From DASYDU01 sp031403315 (lineage in GTDB: Bacteria > Planctomycetota > Planctomycetia > Pirellulales > Lacipirellulaceae): a stretch of 22,560 bases of DNA. Of this stretch, positions 6,601 to 15,376 are shown in pieces (position 1 is the stretch's first letter; every line of letters starts with the position of its first letter). The notes under the pieces were generated by a model, which ran no database searches, was not told the origin of the DNA, and saw nothing but the letters and a program-made list of their open reading frames with translations. Where the stretch lies: positions 1 to 22,560 of the forward strand of contig JANNTD010000116.1 in NCBI GenBank assembly GCA_031403315.1, written 5' to 3'. The position numbers were made by a program, and so were the translations under genes.

Positions 6601-8761
6601 ATTGGCCGAGCAGACTTTCGGCATATTCGAACGCATTCTCGTCGATCTTGGCCGCGGCCAGTCCGATGCGGGCGACGTACGATTCGTATTCCTCTGCAAC
6701 CTTGGCTTCTTCGGCGAGGCCCTTTTGCTCGACGGCGATTTTTTCTTGCACCTTGGCCCGTTGCTCTTCGCGGACGGCGATGTCCTTCTGGATGCGGGTT
6801 TCCGCTTCGGCGGCGACGGCGGCCTCCTTTTGTCGGACTGCCTCTTCGCGCTGTTGGGCTTCCTGCTCTTTGGCGACCACCGCCACGTCGCGCTGCTCGA
6901 CGGCTTCCTGCTCGGCGACCACCGCGCGACTGCGCTGTTGATTCACGAGAAACAACGCGATCGTGATGATCGCCACCACCGTGGCCACGAGCGCCGCGAC
7001 GGCCTGCTTCGCGCGACGGAGTCGGCGCTGGCGGAGGTCGCGATCGGCCTGGGCCACGCTGATCTCGGCGAGCAACTCGGCGTGCTTTGAATTGTGTTCA
7101 TCCAAGAGCGACGCACCCAGGTCGAAGTCGCTCTTCTCGAGAGCGCACTTGGCGTAGTCGAGTTGCGTCTCGGCCAGCAGCGTGCGAGCGCGGTGGTTCG
7201 CGTCCCACAGGTTGAGCGATTCCTGGAAGCCGTAGAGCGCGCGGGCAAAGAGTTGGTAGTCGCCCGACTCGCGGGCCTTTTGCAGGTTGAGATTCGCGTG
7301 GGCCGTGAGAACGAGGCTCTCGGAGTGGGCCTGATACGTGCGAATCGCCTCTTGGAACTCCTTGACCGAGGCGTAGCGGTCTTCCTGCTTGGTGGCCATC
7401 GCGCGCAGGGCGATCGACTTGAGCTCGCCTTCGTAGCGGATGCCGTCGATCGTGTTCTGGGCGGCGTTCATCAAGCATTGCATGACGTCGCGGCCGGAGT
7501 GGGGCGGTTTGCCGCCGATGATCTCATAGAGGATCGCGCCGAGCAGGTAGATGTCGCTGGTGAAGTTGATGTTCTCGACCGGGCCACGGGCCATTTCCGG
7601 GGCCATGTACGCGGGTGTGCCGCCCAGGCTATCGGCCTGGAAGATGGCATCGGCATTGGCGAACGCCGAGGTGATCCGTGCCAAACCCCAGTCCATCACC
7701 AAGACTTCGCCGTAGTCGCCGAGCATCACGTTTTCGGGCTTGAGATCGCGGTGCACGACGCCGTGCGCGTGGGCGAACGCGACCGCGTCGGCCACGCGCA
7801 GCAGGATGCTCAGGTTGTCGTCGAGCGTTTTCTGTTGGAGCGCCTTGTCCCAAGGCGTGCCTTTGACGCGCTTCATCGAGTAGAACAGCGCGCCGGCGTC
7901 GTTTGCGCCGAGGTCGTAGATCGGCACGATGTTCGGATGGTCGAGCTCGCCGGTGACGACTGCTTCGGAGATGAACTTGTCGCGCTGCTCCTCGCCGACC
8001 TTGGCCGAGGGCTTGAGCATTTTCACGGCGACGGTGCGGGCAATCGACGATTGGTGGGCCGCGTAGACGACGCCCATGCCGCCTTCGCCGATGACTTCCA
8101 ACAGCTCGTAGTCGGGCACTTCCGCCGGGGTCGCGGGCCGGGGCGCGCCGTCCTTCTGCCGCTCGCGGACGAACCGCGACTTGACGGGCAGCGACGAGCG
8201 GTGGCTGGTGATCGTTTCCTTTTGCCGGATGGTTTGGCCCTGGCGGCTGCCGGGCGCGACGGTGTTGCCCCATTCTGACTCGAGTCGCTGGCGTTCTTCC
8301 GGCGGCAGCGAAGCGAGGTCGAGCGTGAGGTCGCTTTCGATAGGGTGGGTGCGACGCGGCGAGCGATGGTCGATCGAGTCGATCGTCGAAGCAGAATCCC
8401 GCGAAGCATCGCCGGCGGCTTCCGGCTGGAATTCGATCGTCATGTCGACGCGATCGGAGATCGTGGGCGACTTGCGCTGCGGACCGCTTTTCTTGGTGTC
8501 GGGCGGTACGCCGCCTGTTTCCTCGGGCGAGATCTGCATCGTCTCGCCGCCCACGTCGCCGGTGTCCGCCACGTCGATGTCGATTGATTCTGAGGAGTCT
8601 TCGGAACTGCCGTCACCGCCGGCCGGCGGTTGGTGCAGTAGTTTCTTATCTTCCAAAGTCCGCTGGGCAACCGAGTGGATCACGGCTCCACAACTTGCGC
8701 AGCGCCCCGACGCGAGCGACGTCGAATCCAGCTCTTCTTGGCAGGCGTGGCAGAATCGCAT
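3635..8761 (-). CDS. Zinc-ribbon / Ser-Thr protein kinase / TM / 21 WD40-repeat receptor
   Basis: This protein has 1708 residues. An N-terminal zinc ribbon (CHAC and CASC, Cys4, 7, 21, 24) is followed by an acidic Ser/Thr-rich linker to about 215. The Hanks-type kinase domain is about 218-470: GEGGMG (225-230), AVK lysine 247, HRDLKPEN (337-344), DWG at 357-359 replacing DFG, and GGTPAYMAPEMA. All catalytic residues are present. A TM helix lies at about 588-607, then a Glu/Lys/Ala coiled coil (610-695) and the motif NWEWGRLVHLC. From about 745 to the end I count 21 WD40 units with GH and SPDG signatures, enough for three seven-bladed propellers. The topology suggests a cytoplasmic kinase and external propellers, a common planctomycete receptor design. 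A 30-codon palindromic insertion lies between WD units 4 and 5. The ATG start lacks a Shine-Dalgarno. The gene begins 57 nt after the PKD gene. Substrates are unknown. Confidence 0.93.
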   Translation of the reverse strand: MRFCHACQEELDSTSLASGRCASCGAVIHSVAQRTLEDKKLLHQPPAGGDGSSEDSSESIDIDVADTGDVGGETMQISPEETGGVPPDTKKSGPQRKSPTISDRVDMTIEFQPEAAGDASRDSASTIDSIDHRSPRRTHPIESDLTLDLASLPPEERQRLESEWGNTVAPGSRQGQTIRQKETITSHRSSLPVKSRFVRERQKDGAPRPATPAEVPDYELLEVIGEGGMGVVYAAHQSSIARTVAVKMLKPSAKVGEEQRDKFISEAVVTGELDHPNIVPIYDLGANDAGALFYSMKRVKGTPWDKALQQKTLDDNLSILLRVADAVAFAHAHGVVHRDLKPENVMLGDYGEVLVMDWGLARITSAFANADAIFQADSLGGTPAYMAPEMARGPVENINFTSDIYLLGAILYEIIGGKPPHSGRDVMQCLMNAAQNTIDGIRYEGELKSIALRAMATKQEDRYASVKEFQEAIRTYQAHSESLVLTAHANLNLQKARESGDYQLFARALYGFQESLNLWDANHRARTLLAETQLDYAKCALEKSDFDLGASLLDEHNSKHAELLAEISVAQADRDLRQRRLRRAKQAVAALVATVVAIITIALFLVNQQRSRAVVAEQEAVEQRDVAVVAKEQEAQQREEAVRQKEAAVAAEAETRIQKDIAVREEQRAKVQEKIAVEQKGLAEEAKVAEEYESYVARIGLAAAKIDENAFEYAESLLGQCTPELRNWEWGRLVHLCGLDAVSYQAAGPVDAVAYSPDGRQFASGDLGGQLIVRDLESGAEVFRAKQGQYVHAVAYSPDGKLLATGSSDHQIRIVNAATGELEKTLKGHTDGVVSVAFSPDGKQLLSGSFDETAILWDLATEAPLQTLKGHSWWVWKARFSPDGDRIVTASQDGKAIVWQRAGSLEQGAGNTSASLTPSSLLPAPSLYSKLTEFAGHDGPVYAAAFSPDGKLIATGGYDKLVMVWNPDEVQPVDVGKLLDGQPKPKANYLRLMGHDGPVRSVAFSPNGQLVASGGDDNAIRLWNIATGEVSQVLRGHGNAVCSVAFSPSGEFVLSGGKEKKDNQVRLWDLAGYQESRVLHATVFAGHDDAVLSARFSPDGRQIVTASRDRTASLWDVASGDCVRQFEEGHEFLATSAVFFPDGRRLATGAGDNSVRIWDVAEGTQLQVLSPTGHLGTLAVSPDGDWLVTGSAGNDAQVWDSHSGTQVGAPLAGHVAEVSAAAFTPQGDVLATGDDRGHIRLWRKSGPSNTWTLAHQLRGHSRSITGLRFTPDGQRLVSASGDHTCGQWNVATGAEDRTLVLKHPDYVTALDLSADGTLAITTCDDGAARLWRLADAQLLQTVKSPGKIFNAVSVAPDSRSALVTSNLDRKVYRWDLPAAAGAADAASGATGSASAPALAALLDFKQLGGVVWAATYARDGKHLLTIGGNDAALWSVDTLRPVMRFSPHGAVASAALSPDGKLLVTGSWDHSAKIWDAATGHAIRKLENGHTGYINTAEFSPDGRQILTASDDGTARLWDVESGQPTPIVFTGHSDRVLGATFSPDGSRVLTVSSDKTAKLWDRQSGQLQQTLAGHDWGVLCGRFSPDGSRVITGSEDTKAIIWDAATGAKLVELAGHTAPVTSVAFSPDASRVLTGSQDYNVKLWDAGKDRQGGKEILSLAGHQQEVTSVSFSPDGRLALSSSRDGTAIVWLAVDWHNRVALRTAMSH
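5984..6051. repeat. Palindromic element inserted in frame in the WD40 gene
   Basis: A perfect 21-bp inverted repeat (5984-6004 and 6031-6051) with a 26-nt loop is built from the word GGAGCAGGGAGC. Another copy of the right-arm word follows at 6052-6060. In the protein it supplies about 30 residues (codons about 5972-6061, from RAGSLEQ to LYSK) that fit no WD40 unit and lie between KAIVWQ and LTEFAGH, a normal repeat junction. The reading frame is kept. A related tandem word occurs between genes at 17268-17295. Confidence 0.85.
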
Positions 8762-8818
8762 GGCGGATCAAGGATCGATAGGGACGAAAGTCTCTCGCAG
8801 AGACCGGGAGACGCGGGG

Positions 8819-11800
8819 TCAATTCTTATTGTAGTCGAGGTTGGCGGCGGTTCGCACGGAGTTTGGATAGGCCAGCCGGGGCAGGCGGCCGCTGCGACCC
8901 GTGCGACCGGCCCGGCGGAGCCGCCGCCAGGCGTTTTCGTCGGCCTCGGCCAAGGCGGCGTCGACCCGGCGGGACCAGGGTTGGGCGGCTAAAGCCGCCG
9001 CGGACAAGGAGACAAGGAGCGGGGGAGACAAGGAGACTCGCTGGTCGCCGTTGTCACCTATTTCTGCTCTTTCTCCTTGTCTCCTTATCTCCAATTCTCC
9101 TTGTCCTTCCCCCGCCGGTACGGCTTCCAACAGCGGATTCTGGTCGAGCGGCACGGTTTGCGGCGATTCTTCTTCGCCCGTTGGCGGCCGGTCGCGGGTG
9201 CCTTCCGAGTCGTCCGATACGTCGATCACCCGGCCGCGGCGGACGTCGACTTCGATCACCAGCCGCTCGGACTGATTCTCGGTGCGGACGAGGTAGATGG
9301 CGTAGCGGCCGTCGGGAAGTGTCTTGAAGAACGCCCGCAGGTCGGCGAGCGCTTCGTCCTTGATGCGAAAGCCTGGGCTTTCGCTGCCGTCGGGGAAGAC
9401 GATTCGCAGTTCGAGGTAGCGCTCGGTGGTGGCTGCAACTTCGCCGCCGCCGCCGCGGACATCGGGCACCTGGAACAATTGAGTCAGGCCGCCTTGATCG
9501 GAAATGAACACGCTGACCATTGGCTGCTCGGTGAGATCGAGCCGCGGCACGTTCGGCGTTGTGTCGATCGCCACGTTGACGGTTTGAATGCCAGGGTTGG
9601 AAATCGCCGCGGTTTGAACGTTGCTTTCGCCCGGCTGGACGACGCCCAAGGTGGCAAAATCGTCGTCGCGAATTTTCACCGAGATGACGATGTCGGCGGT
9701 CGGATTGAGCGGATTGGGCGGGCCGGCGTACTGGTGGATGATGACAAATGTGTTGGGCGTCGGCCCCGAGTAAAGTTGCTCGACCTCGAAGCGATCGGCC
9801 GGGTTCGGAATGCCGAGGTTATCGCCCCAATCGACCATGATCTGGAACGAATCGGCGCCGGGATCGGAGAAGGTCAGCGTCAGCGTGGTCGTGCCGGTGT
9901 TGGCATTGACGTCGGTGGCCACGACTGGCTGAAGCGTCGGATTGACGTTGAGGACGGTGACTTCGATCGTTTCGACGTCGACGTCGCCGTCATCATCCAT
10001 CAGCGTGACGGTGATCGTGTACTTGTTATCGGCGTCGTTGTCGGCGTAGAAGTGGCTGTTGGCGATCGCGCCCGTCGTGAGCACGCCCTGGGCGCCGTTG
10101 ACGACCGAGGACGGCAATTGGCCGGTGTCTTGTTGGCCGTCGCCCCAGTTGATGGTGTAGGTAAACGTCTCGGCGCTGCCGCCCGGTTGCTGAAGCGGAT
10201 TGAGCGGGTTGTTGAAACCGGGGTCGGTAAACGTGCCCAGGTTCGGAATCGTGAGCGTCTGGCCCTCATTGATCGTGAACGAGTCGTCGGTGAGCGTGAG
10301 CGACGGCGCGACGTTTTCCACCTGGATCGTGAACTGGCGGTCGACGAAGTTGCCGTCATCGTCTTTGATCGTGATCGTGACCGTGTAGAGGCCGTTGTCG
10401 GCGTAGGCGTGTGCGGCGTGGTCGAACTGGGCCGTGGTCGTGACGCCGACGCCACCGGACAAGCGGTTCACGATGCTGATCGGATCGCTGAGGTCGGCGT
10501 CGGTATTGTCGTCGATGATTCCGTCGCCCCAATTGATCTTCATCACGTCGAACGTCTCCGTCAGTTCGCCGCCGTTGACCGGATCGAGTGTGTTGAGCAG
10601 ATTGTCGAAGCCGGGGTCCGCGAGGCCGACGCCCAGCCCTGTGAGCGTGAAGATTTCGCCTTCATCCACTACGTGGCCGCTGGTGCCGGTGAGCGTCGGA
10701 TCGACGTTGGCGACGATCACCGTGAACATTTGAACGTGGACGCCGCTATCGTCGTCGTGGATTGTGACCTTGACTGTGTAGGTGCCGTTGTCGGCGTAGG
10801 TGTGGCTGCCGCCGAAGGAGCCGGTCGACGGGACGCCCGGGCTGCCGTTGGTGTCGGGGACCGCCTGGCCGGTGATCGCGTCGCGGTTGTCGCCCCAATC
10901 GACGTCGTAGGTGAACGACTCGGCCTGCTCGGCGCCCGGGTTGAGCGGATTGTCGAAGCCTGGGTCGCTGAAGAGTGCGTCGAAGCCGACCGACTGGCCT
11001 TCATTAATTGACGTGGTCGAGGGCGTGAGGCCGAGCGTGGGGTCGACGTTGTTGACCGTCACGGTGAAGGTGAGCGTGTCGCTGCCGCCATCGTCGTCGT
11101 GGATCGTTACGGTGACGGTGTACACACCGTTGTCGGCGTAGGTGTGCGAGCCGGCGATCGTGCCGGTCGAATCAACGCCGGGGCCGCCGTTGGTGTCGGC
11201 GATACTCTGGCCGGCGATCGCATCTCGGCCGTCGCCCCAATCGACGTCGTAGGTGAACGACTCTTCGGTCTCGCCGCTGGGGTTGAGCGGATTGTCGAAG
11301 CCGGGGTCGGTGAACGTACCCAGGTTGGCGAGCGAGAGCAGCGTGCCTTCGTCGATCGTCTGATCGCCGTTGGGGAGCGCGAGCGAGGGGGCAACGTTGT
11401 CGACGGTGACCATGAACGACTGGATGTGCGAGCCGCCGTCATCGTCGTGAATCGTCACGGTGACGGTGTACACGCCGTTGTCGGCGTAAGTGTGCGAACC
11501 GGCGATCGTGCCGGTCGAATCGACACCGGGGCCGCCGTTGGTGTCGGCGATGCTCTGGCCGGCGATCGCGTCGCGTCCGTCGCCCCAATCGACGTCGTAG
11601 GTGAAAGTTTCCTGCTTCTCGGCCCCGGGATTGAGCGGATTGTCGAAGCCGGGATCGGTGAACGTGCCCAGGTTGGCGAGCGAGAGTAATGCCCCCTCGT
11701 CGATCGTCTGATCGCCATTGGGGAGCGCGAGCGTGGGGGCGACGTTGTCGACGGTGACCATAAAGGTCTGAGTGTGCAAGCCGCCGTCATCATCGTGCAG

Positions 11801-14800
11801 CGTGACCGTGACCGTATAAACGCCGTTGTCGGCGTAGGTGTGCGAGCCGTTGAACATGCCGGTCGAGTCGACGCCGGGCATGCCGTTCGTGTCCGCGACG
11901 CTCATGCCGGTGATCGCATCGCGGCCGTCGCCCCAATCGACGTCGTAGGTGAAAGTTTCCTGCTTCTCGGCCCCGGGATTGAGCGGATTGTCGAAGCCGG
12001 GATCGCTGAACGTGGCGCCGAAGCTGACCGAGCTGCCCTCGTCAATCGTTGCGGCCGACGGTGCGACGCTGAGCGTCGGAGCGACGTTTTCGACGGTGAC
12101 CAGGAACGATTGGGTGTCGAAACCGCCGTCATCATCCGTCACGGTGACCGTGACCGTGTAGACGCCATTGTCGGCGTAGGTATGCGAAGCGCCGAGCGCG
12201 CCGGAGCCGGCGGCGAAGAAGATCGCCGGCATTTGGACGGCCGACCCGTCGCCCCAATCGACCGTGGCGACGTGGGTGTCGAGCTTGCCGTCGTCGATGA
12301 AGAGCGCGAGCGGCGGCGCACCCATCGCCGACAGATCGAGCAGGGCGCCTTCGTTCACGGTTTGATCGTCGGCCACGACGAGCACCGGCCGGACATTGCT
12401 CACCGTGACGTCGACATTGTAAGGGCCAGTCGCGCCGAGGTCGTCGTCGCGGACGGCGAGCACCACTGTGTAGAGATCGCTTGCGGTAGCGGTCGGATTG
12501 TCGTCGGCGTAGAGATGGCTGACCGTCAGTTCGCGGGTTTGGGCGTCCCACTGGTAGGCCGTGCCGCCGACAGTGCCGCTAGTGTTCGTGGAGCCCAGGC
12601 CGAGAATCGTGTCGACGGGGCCGCCGTCTTTCCAATCGACGTCGACCTCGAACGTGTCGAGCGTGCCGGGGTCGTCGATCGTCATGGTGATCGTCGCCGT
12701 CTGACCTTCGTTGATCGTGGCATCGTCGACAACGATGTTCACGAGCTCGGGCGCGACGTTGTTGATCGTGATCGTGGTCGTGTAGTCGGTGAAGCCGCCG
12801 TCTTTGTCGATGATCCGGCCCTTCACGGTGTGCGTGCCCGGCCCTTCGGCCAAGAGCGCGGCCGAAACCAGTTGGCTCGTTGTGCCAACCGAGCCGACGT
12901 ACGTGCCGTCACCCACGTCGAACGTGCCGTTGTTGTCGAGGTCGTAGGCATAGCGGAAGCCGGCCATCGTGTCCGTGGTGCTCGGGTCGAATTGGCCGCT
13001 GAACGAGACGATGGCCGAGGAGCCTTCGTCGACAGGTCCGTTGTTCGAGAGCACCGCGGTCGGAGCGACATTGCCGACGGTGACGAAGAACTGCTTCGTG
13101 TCGAAGCCGTCGTCGTCGTCGGTGACTGTGACCGTCACGGTATAGACGCCGTTGTCGGTGTAGGTGTGGGTCGCGCCGAGCGCGCCGGACCCTGGTCCTG
13201 CGAAGACGGTTGGCGAATCGACCACCGAGCCGTCGCCCCAGTCGACCGTCGCGGTGTGGGTGTCGAGGATGCCGTCGTCGATATAGAGCCCGAGCGGCGG
13301 TGCGCCGACGCCCGAGAGATCGAGGAGCGCGCCCTCGTCAATCACTTGATCCGTGGCCACGACCAAGACGGGCCGCACGTTGTCGACCGTAGTGTCGGTG
13401 GTGTAATCGGTGAAGCCGCCATCTTTGTCGATGATCCGGGCTTTCACCGTGCTCGTGCCCGGTCCGTCGGCCAGCAGTGCGGCCGACACCAATTGGCTGG
13501 TGGTGGCGACGGAGCCGGCGTAGGTGCCGTCGCCCACGTCGAAGGTGCCGTTGTTGTCGAGGTCGTAGGCGTAACGGAAACCGGCGGTGGTGTCGTCGGA
13601 ACTCGGATCGAACTGGCCACTGAACGACACGGTCGCAGTCGAACCTTCGTCGACCGGGCCGTCGTTGGTGAGCACGGCGGTCGGGGCGACGTTGCCGACG
13701 GTGACTTCAAACGACTGTGTGTCGGAGCCGCCATCATCGTCCGTCACGGTGACGGTCACCATGTAGACGCCGTTGTCTTGGTAGCTGTGGGTCGCGCCGA
13801 GAGCTCCGGAACCAGGCCCGACGAAGAGTGTCGGTGATTCGGACGGCGAGCCGTCGCCCCAGTCGACTGTGGCGGAATGAGTGTCGAGCACGCCATCGTC
13901 GACAAACAGTGCGAGCGGCGGGGCGCCAACGGCCGAGAGATCGAGTAGCGCACCTTCGCCGACCATTTGATCCGCGGCTACGACAAGCACCGGCCGGACG
14001 TTGCTCACCGTGACGTCGACGTTGTATGGCCCCGTCGCGCCCAGGTCGTCGTCGCGGACGGTGAGAGCGACCGCGTAGGTATCGCTCGACGTGGCGGTCG
14101 GGTTGTCGTCCTCGTAGAGGTGGCCAACCGTCAGTTCGCGGGTTTGGGCGTCCCATTGGTACGTGGTGCCGCCGACCGTGCCGGCGGTGCTCATCATGCC
14201 TAAGCCGACAATCGTGTCGAGCGGTGCACCGTCGTTCCAATCGACGTCGACGGCGAACACGTCCATCGCGCCCGGGTCGTCGATTGTCATGCGGATCGTC
14301 GCCGTCTGGCCCTCGTCGATCGAGTCGTCGTCAACAGCGATGTTGATGAGCGTGGGCGCGACGTTGTTGATCGTGATCGTGGTCGTGTAATCGGTGAAGC
14401 CGCCGTCCTGGTCGATAATCCGGGCTTTCACCGTGCGCGTACCCGGTCCGTCGGCAAGGAGTGCTGCCGAGATCATCTGGCTGTCGGTCGTGCCTGAGCC
14501 GGCGTAGGAACCGTCGCCCACGTCGAACGTGCCGTCACTATCGAGGTCGTAGGCGTAGTGGAAACCGGCCGCGGTGTCGTCGGAACTGGGATCAAACTGA
14601 TTGCTGAACGACACAGTGGCCGAGGCGCCTTCGTCGACCGGGCCGTCGTTCGAGAGTGTCGCGGTGGGGGCGACGTTGCTCACGGTGACGAAGAACAATT
14701 GCGTGTCGGTGCCGCCATCATCGTCGGTGATGGTGACGATGACTTCGTAGACGCCATCGTCGGTGTAAGTGTGAGTGCCGCCCAGTGCTCCCGAGCCGGC

Positions 14801-15376
14801 CGCCGCGAAGATCGTCGGCGATTCGATTGTCGAGCCGTCGCCCCAATCGACCGTCGCCGTGTGGGTGTCGAGGATCCCGTCGTCGATGAACAAGCCCAGC
14901 GACGGGGCGCCGATGGCCGAGAGATTGAGGAGCGATCCTTCGTCGACCATCTGATCCTGCGCGACGACGAGCACCGGCCGGACGTTTTGGATGATGAGCG
15001 ACTCGGTCCGCGAAGCGACCGATTGGGCGCTATCGGTGATCTTGAGCGTGACGGAGTAGTTGGCGTCGTCGAGCGGCGTGAACTGGAACGCCGGGTTGTT
15101 ACTTTGGGCGACGACGGTAGCGCCCTGGGTCAGCTTCCATTCGTAGAGCAGCGCACCGAAGCCGGAGGTGGCGGCGGTCACGGTGACCTCGGTGCCTTCG
15201 TTCGAATCGTGAATGGCGGTCGAGCCGTCGACGTCGGCCGGGGCGAAGACCAGATCGGAGACCGCAGCGTCGAGTACGCGGCGGCGTTCCAAGCGGCGGA
15301 CTCGTAGCGGCGCAGTCCGCTTGCGGCGCGTGGCGCTCCGCTGGGATTGGCGTTGTGAAATCCAGGGCAGGCGCAT
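8819..15376 (-). CDS. Giant secreted PKD-repeat protein
   Basis: This protein has 2185 residues from the ATG at 15376. The frame is open to 15499, but the extra 41 codons look non-coding, and the chosen start gives an Arg-rich leader ending RRLERRRVLDAAV, the LE-R-VLDA motif typical of large exported planctomycete proteins. The body holds about 17 PKD/Ig-like modules with WGDG, HTYADNGVYTVTVT and DDDGG signatures and an acidic, Asp-rich surface, suggesting Ca-binding and an extracellular role. The modules form two families: A-B-C super-units in the first half (about 12080-15000) and a DPGFDNPLNPGAE type in the middle (about 10990-12100). A non-repeat C-terminal domain (LELRIVFPDGSESPGFRIKD and RYAIYLVRTEN) precedes a Pro/Glu-rich, then basic, tail. 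No PEP-CTERM is present. It is the first gene of the minus-strand block, 57 nt before the kinase. Adhesion or envelope architecture is the likely role; the ligand is unknown. Confidence 0.9.
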   Translation of the reverse strand: MRLPWISQRQSQRSATRRKRTAPLRVRRLERRRVLDAAVSDLVFAPADVDGSTAIHDSNEGTEVTVTAATSGFGALLYEWKLTQGATVVAQSNNPAFQFTPLDDANYSVTLKITDSAQSVASRTESLIIQNVRPVLVVAQDQMVDEGSLLNLSAIGAPSLGLFIDDGILDTHTATVDWGDGSTIESPTIFAAAGSGALGGTHTYTDDGVYEVIVTITDDDGGTDTQLFFVTVSNVAPTATLSNDGPVDEGASATVSFSNQFDPSSDDTAAGFHYAYDLDSDGTFDVGDGSYAGSGTTDSQMISAALLADGPGTRTVKARIIDQDGGFTDYTTTITINNVAPTLINIAVDDDSIDEGQTATIRMTIDDPGAMDVFAVDVDWNDGAPLDTIVGLGMMSTAGTVGGTTYQWDAQTRELTVGHLYEDDNPTATSSDTYAVALTVRDDDLGATGPYNVDVTVSNVRPVLVVAADQMVGEGALLDLSAVGAPPLALFVDDGVLDTHSATVDWGDGSPSESPTLFVGPGSGALGATHSYQDNGVYMVTVTVTDDDGGSDTQSFEVTVGNVAPTAVLTNDGPVDEGSTATVSFSGQFDPSSDDTTAGFRYAYDLDNNGTFDVGDGTYAGSVATTSQLVSAALLADGPGTSTVKARIIDKDGGFTDYTTDTTVDNVRPVLVVATDQVIDEGALLDLSGVGAPPLGLYIDDGILDTHTATVDWGDGSVVDSPTVFAGPGSGALGATHTYTDNGVYTVTVTVTDDDDGFDTKQFFVTVGNVAPTAVLSNNGPVDEGSSAIVSFSGQFDPSTTDTMAGFRYAYDLDNNGTFDVGDGTYVGSVGTTSQLVSAALLAEGPGTHTVKGRIIDKDGGFTDYTTTITINNVAPELVNIVVDDATINEGQTATITMTIDDPGTLDTFEVDVDWKDGGPVDTILGLGSTNTSGTVGGTAYQWDAQTRELTVSHLYADDNPTATASDLYTVVLAVRDDDLGATGPYNVDVTVSNVRPVLVVADDQTVNEGALLDLSAMGAPPLALFIDDGKLDTHVATVDWGDGSAVQMPAIFFAAGSGALGASHTYADNGVYTVTVTVTDDDGGFDTQSFLVTVENVAPTLSVAPSAATIDEGSSVSFGATFSDPGFDNPLNPGAEKQETFTYDVDWGDGRDAITGMSVADTNGMPGVDSTGMFNGSHTYADNGVYTVTVTLHDDDGGLHTQTFMVTVDNVAPTLALPNGDQTIDEGALLSLANLGTFTDPGFDNPLNPGAEKQETFTYDVDWGDGRDAIAGQSIADTNGGPGVDSTGTIAGSHTYADNGVYTVTVTIHDDDGGSHIQSFMVTVDNVAPSLALPNGDQTIDEGTLLSLANLGTFTDPGFDNPLNPSGETEESFTYDVDWGDGRDAIAGQSIADTNGGPGVDSTGTIAGSHTYADNGVYTVTVTIHDDDGGSDTLTFTVTVNNVDPTLGLTPSTTSINEGQSVGFDALFSDPGFDNPLNPGAEQAESFTYDVDWGDNRDAITGQAVPDTNGSPGVPSTGSFGGSHTYADNGTYTVKVTIHDDDSGVHVQMFTVIVANVDPTLTGTSGHVVDEGEIFTLTGLGVGLADPGFDNLLNTLDPVNGGELTETFDVMKINWGDGIIDDNTDADLSDPISIVNRLSGGVGVTTTAQFDHAAHAYADNGLYTVTITIKDDDGNFVDRQFTIQVENVAPSLTLTDDSFTINEGQTLTIPNLGTFTDPGFNNPLNPLQQPGGSAETFTYTINWGDGQQDTGQLPSSVVNGAQGVLTTGAIANSHFYADNDADNKYTITVTLMDDDGDVDVETIEVTVLNVNPTLQPVVATDVNANTGTTTLTLTFSDPGADSFQIMVDWGDNLGIPNPADRFEVEQLYSGPTPNTFVIIHQYAGPPNPLNPTADIVISVKIRDDDFATLGVVQPGESNVQTAAISNPGIQTVNVAIDTTPNVPRLDLTEQPMVSVFISDQGGLTQLFQVPDVRGGGGEVAATTERYLELRIVFPDGSESPGFRIKDEALADLRAFFKTLPDGRYAIYLVRTENQSERLVIEVDVRRGRVIDVSDDSEGTRDRPPTGEEESPQTVPLDQNPLLEAVPAGEGQGELEIRRQGERAEIGDNGDQRVSLSPPLLVSLSAAALAAQPWSRRVDAALAEADENAWRRLRRAGRTGRSGRLPRLAYPNSVRTAANLDYNKN
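9002..9106. repeat. Imperfect palindromic element inserted in frame near the 3' end of the PKD gene
   Basis: The 35-nt arms 9002-9036 and 9072-9106 are inverted copies matching at 28 of 35 positions, made of GGAGACAAGGAG words, with a 35-nt loop. In the protein it encodes about 35 residues (from GQGELEIRRQGERAEIG to VSLSPPLLVSLSAA) that lie between the Pro-rich linker and the basic tail and match no PKD module. The frame is preserved. Confidence 0.8.
10990..15000. repeat. Long tandem DNA repeats encoding the PKD modules
   Basis: Using the codon ACC/ACG of the VRPVLVV motif as ruler, the A-type modules lie at 14973, 13989, 13368 and 12384. The spacings are 984, 621 and 984 nt. The middle spacing is exactly 363 nt (121 codons) short because the C-type module is missing. 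The second family, using the TVDN/TVEN junction as ruler, lies at 12091, 11749, 11401 and 11053, with spacings of 342, 348 and 348 nt, and two adjacent copies are nearly identical in DNA. This is a strong substrate for homologous recombination. Confidence 0.9.

Noticed and set aside
4061..7090. Long plus-strand frames opposite the WD40 kinase gene
   Set aside because: They mirror the repeat pattern of the real gene (a repeated ADGEH/AVGRE type shadow) and have no domain or start signal.
9077..13837. Very long plus-strand frames (about 640 and 690 codons) opposite the PKD gene
   Set aside because: Their repetitive Val/Arg/Asp-rich sequence is the antisense image of PKD modules; no family signature or ribosome binding site is seen.
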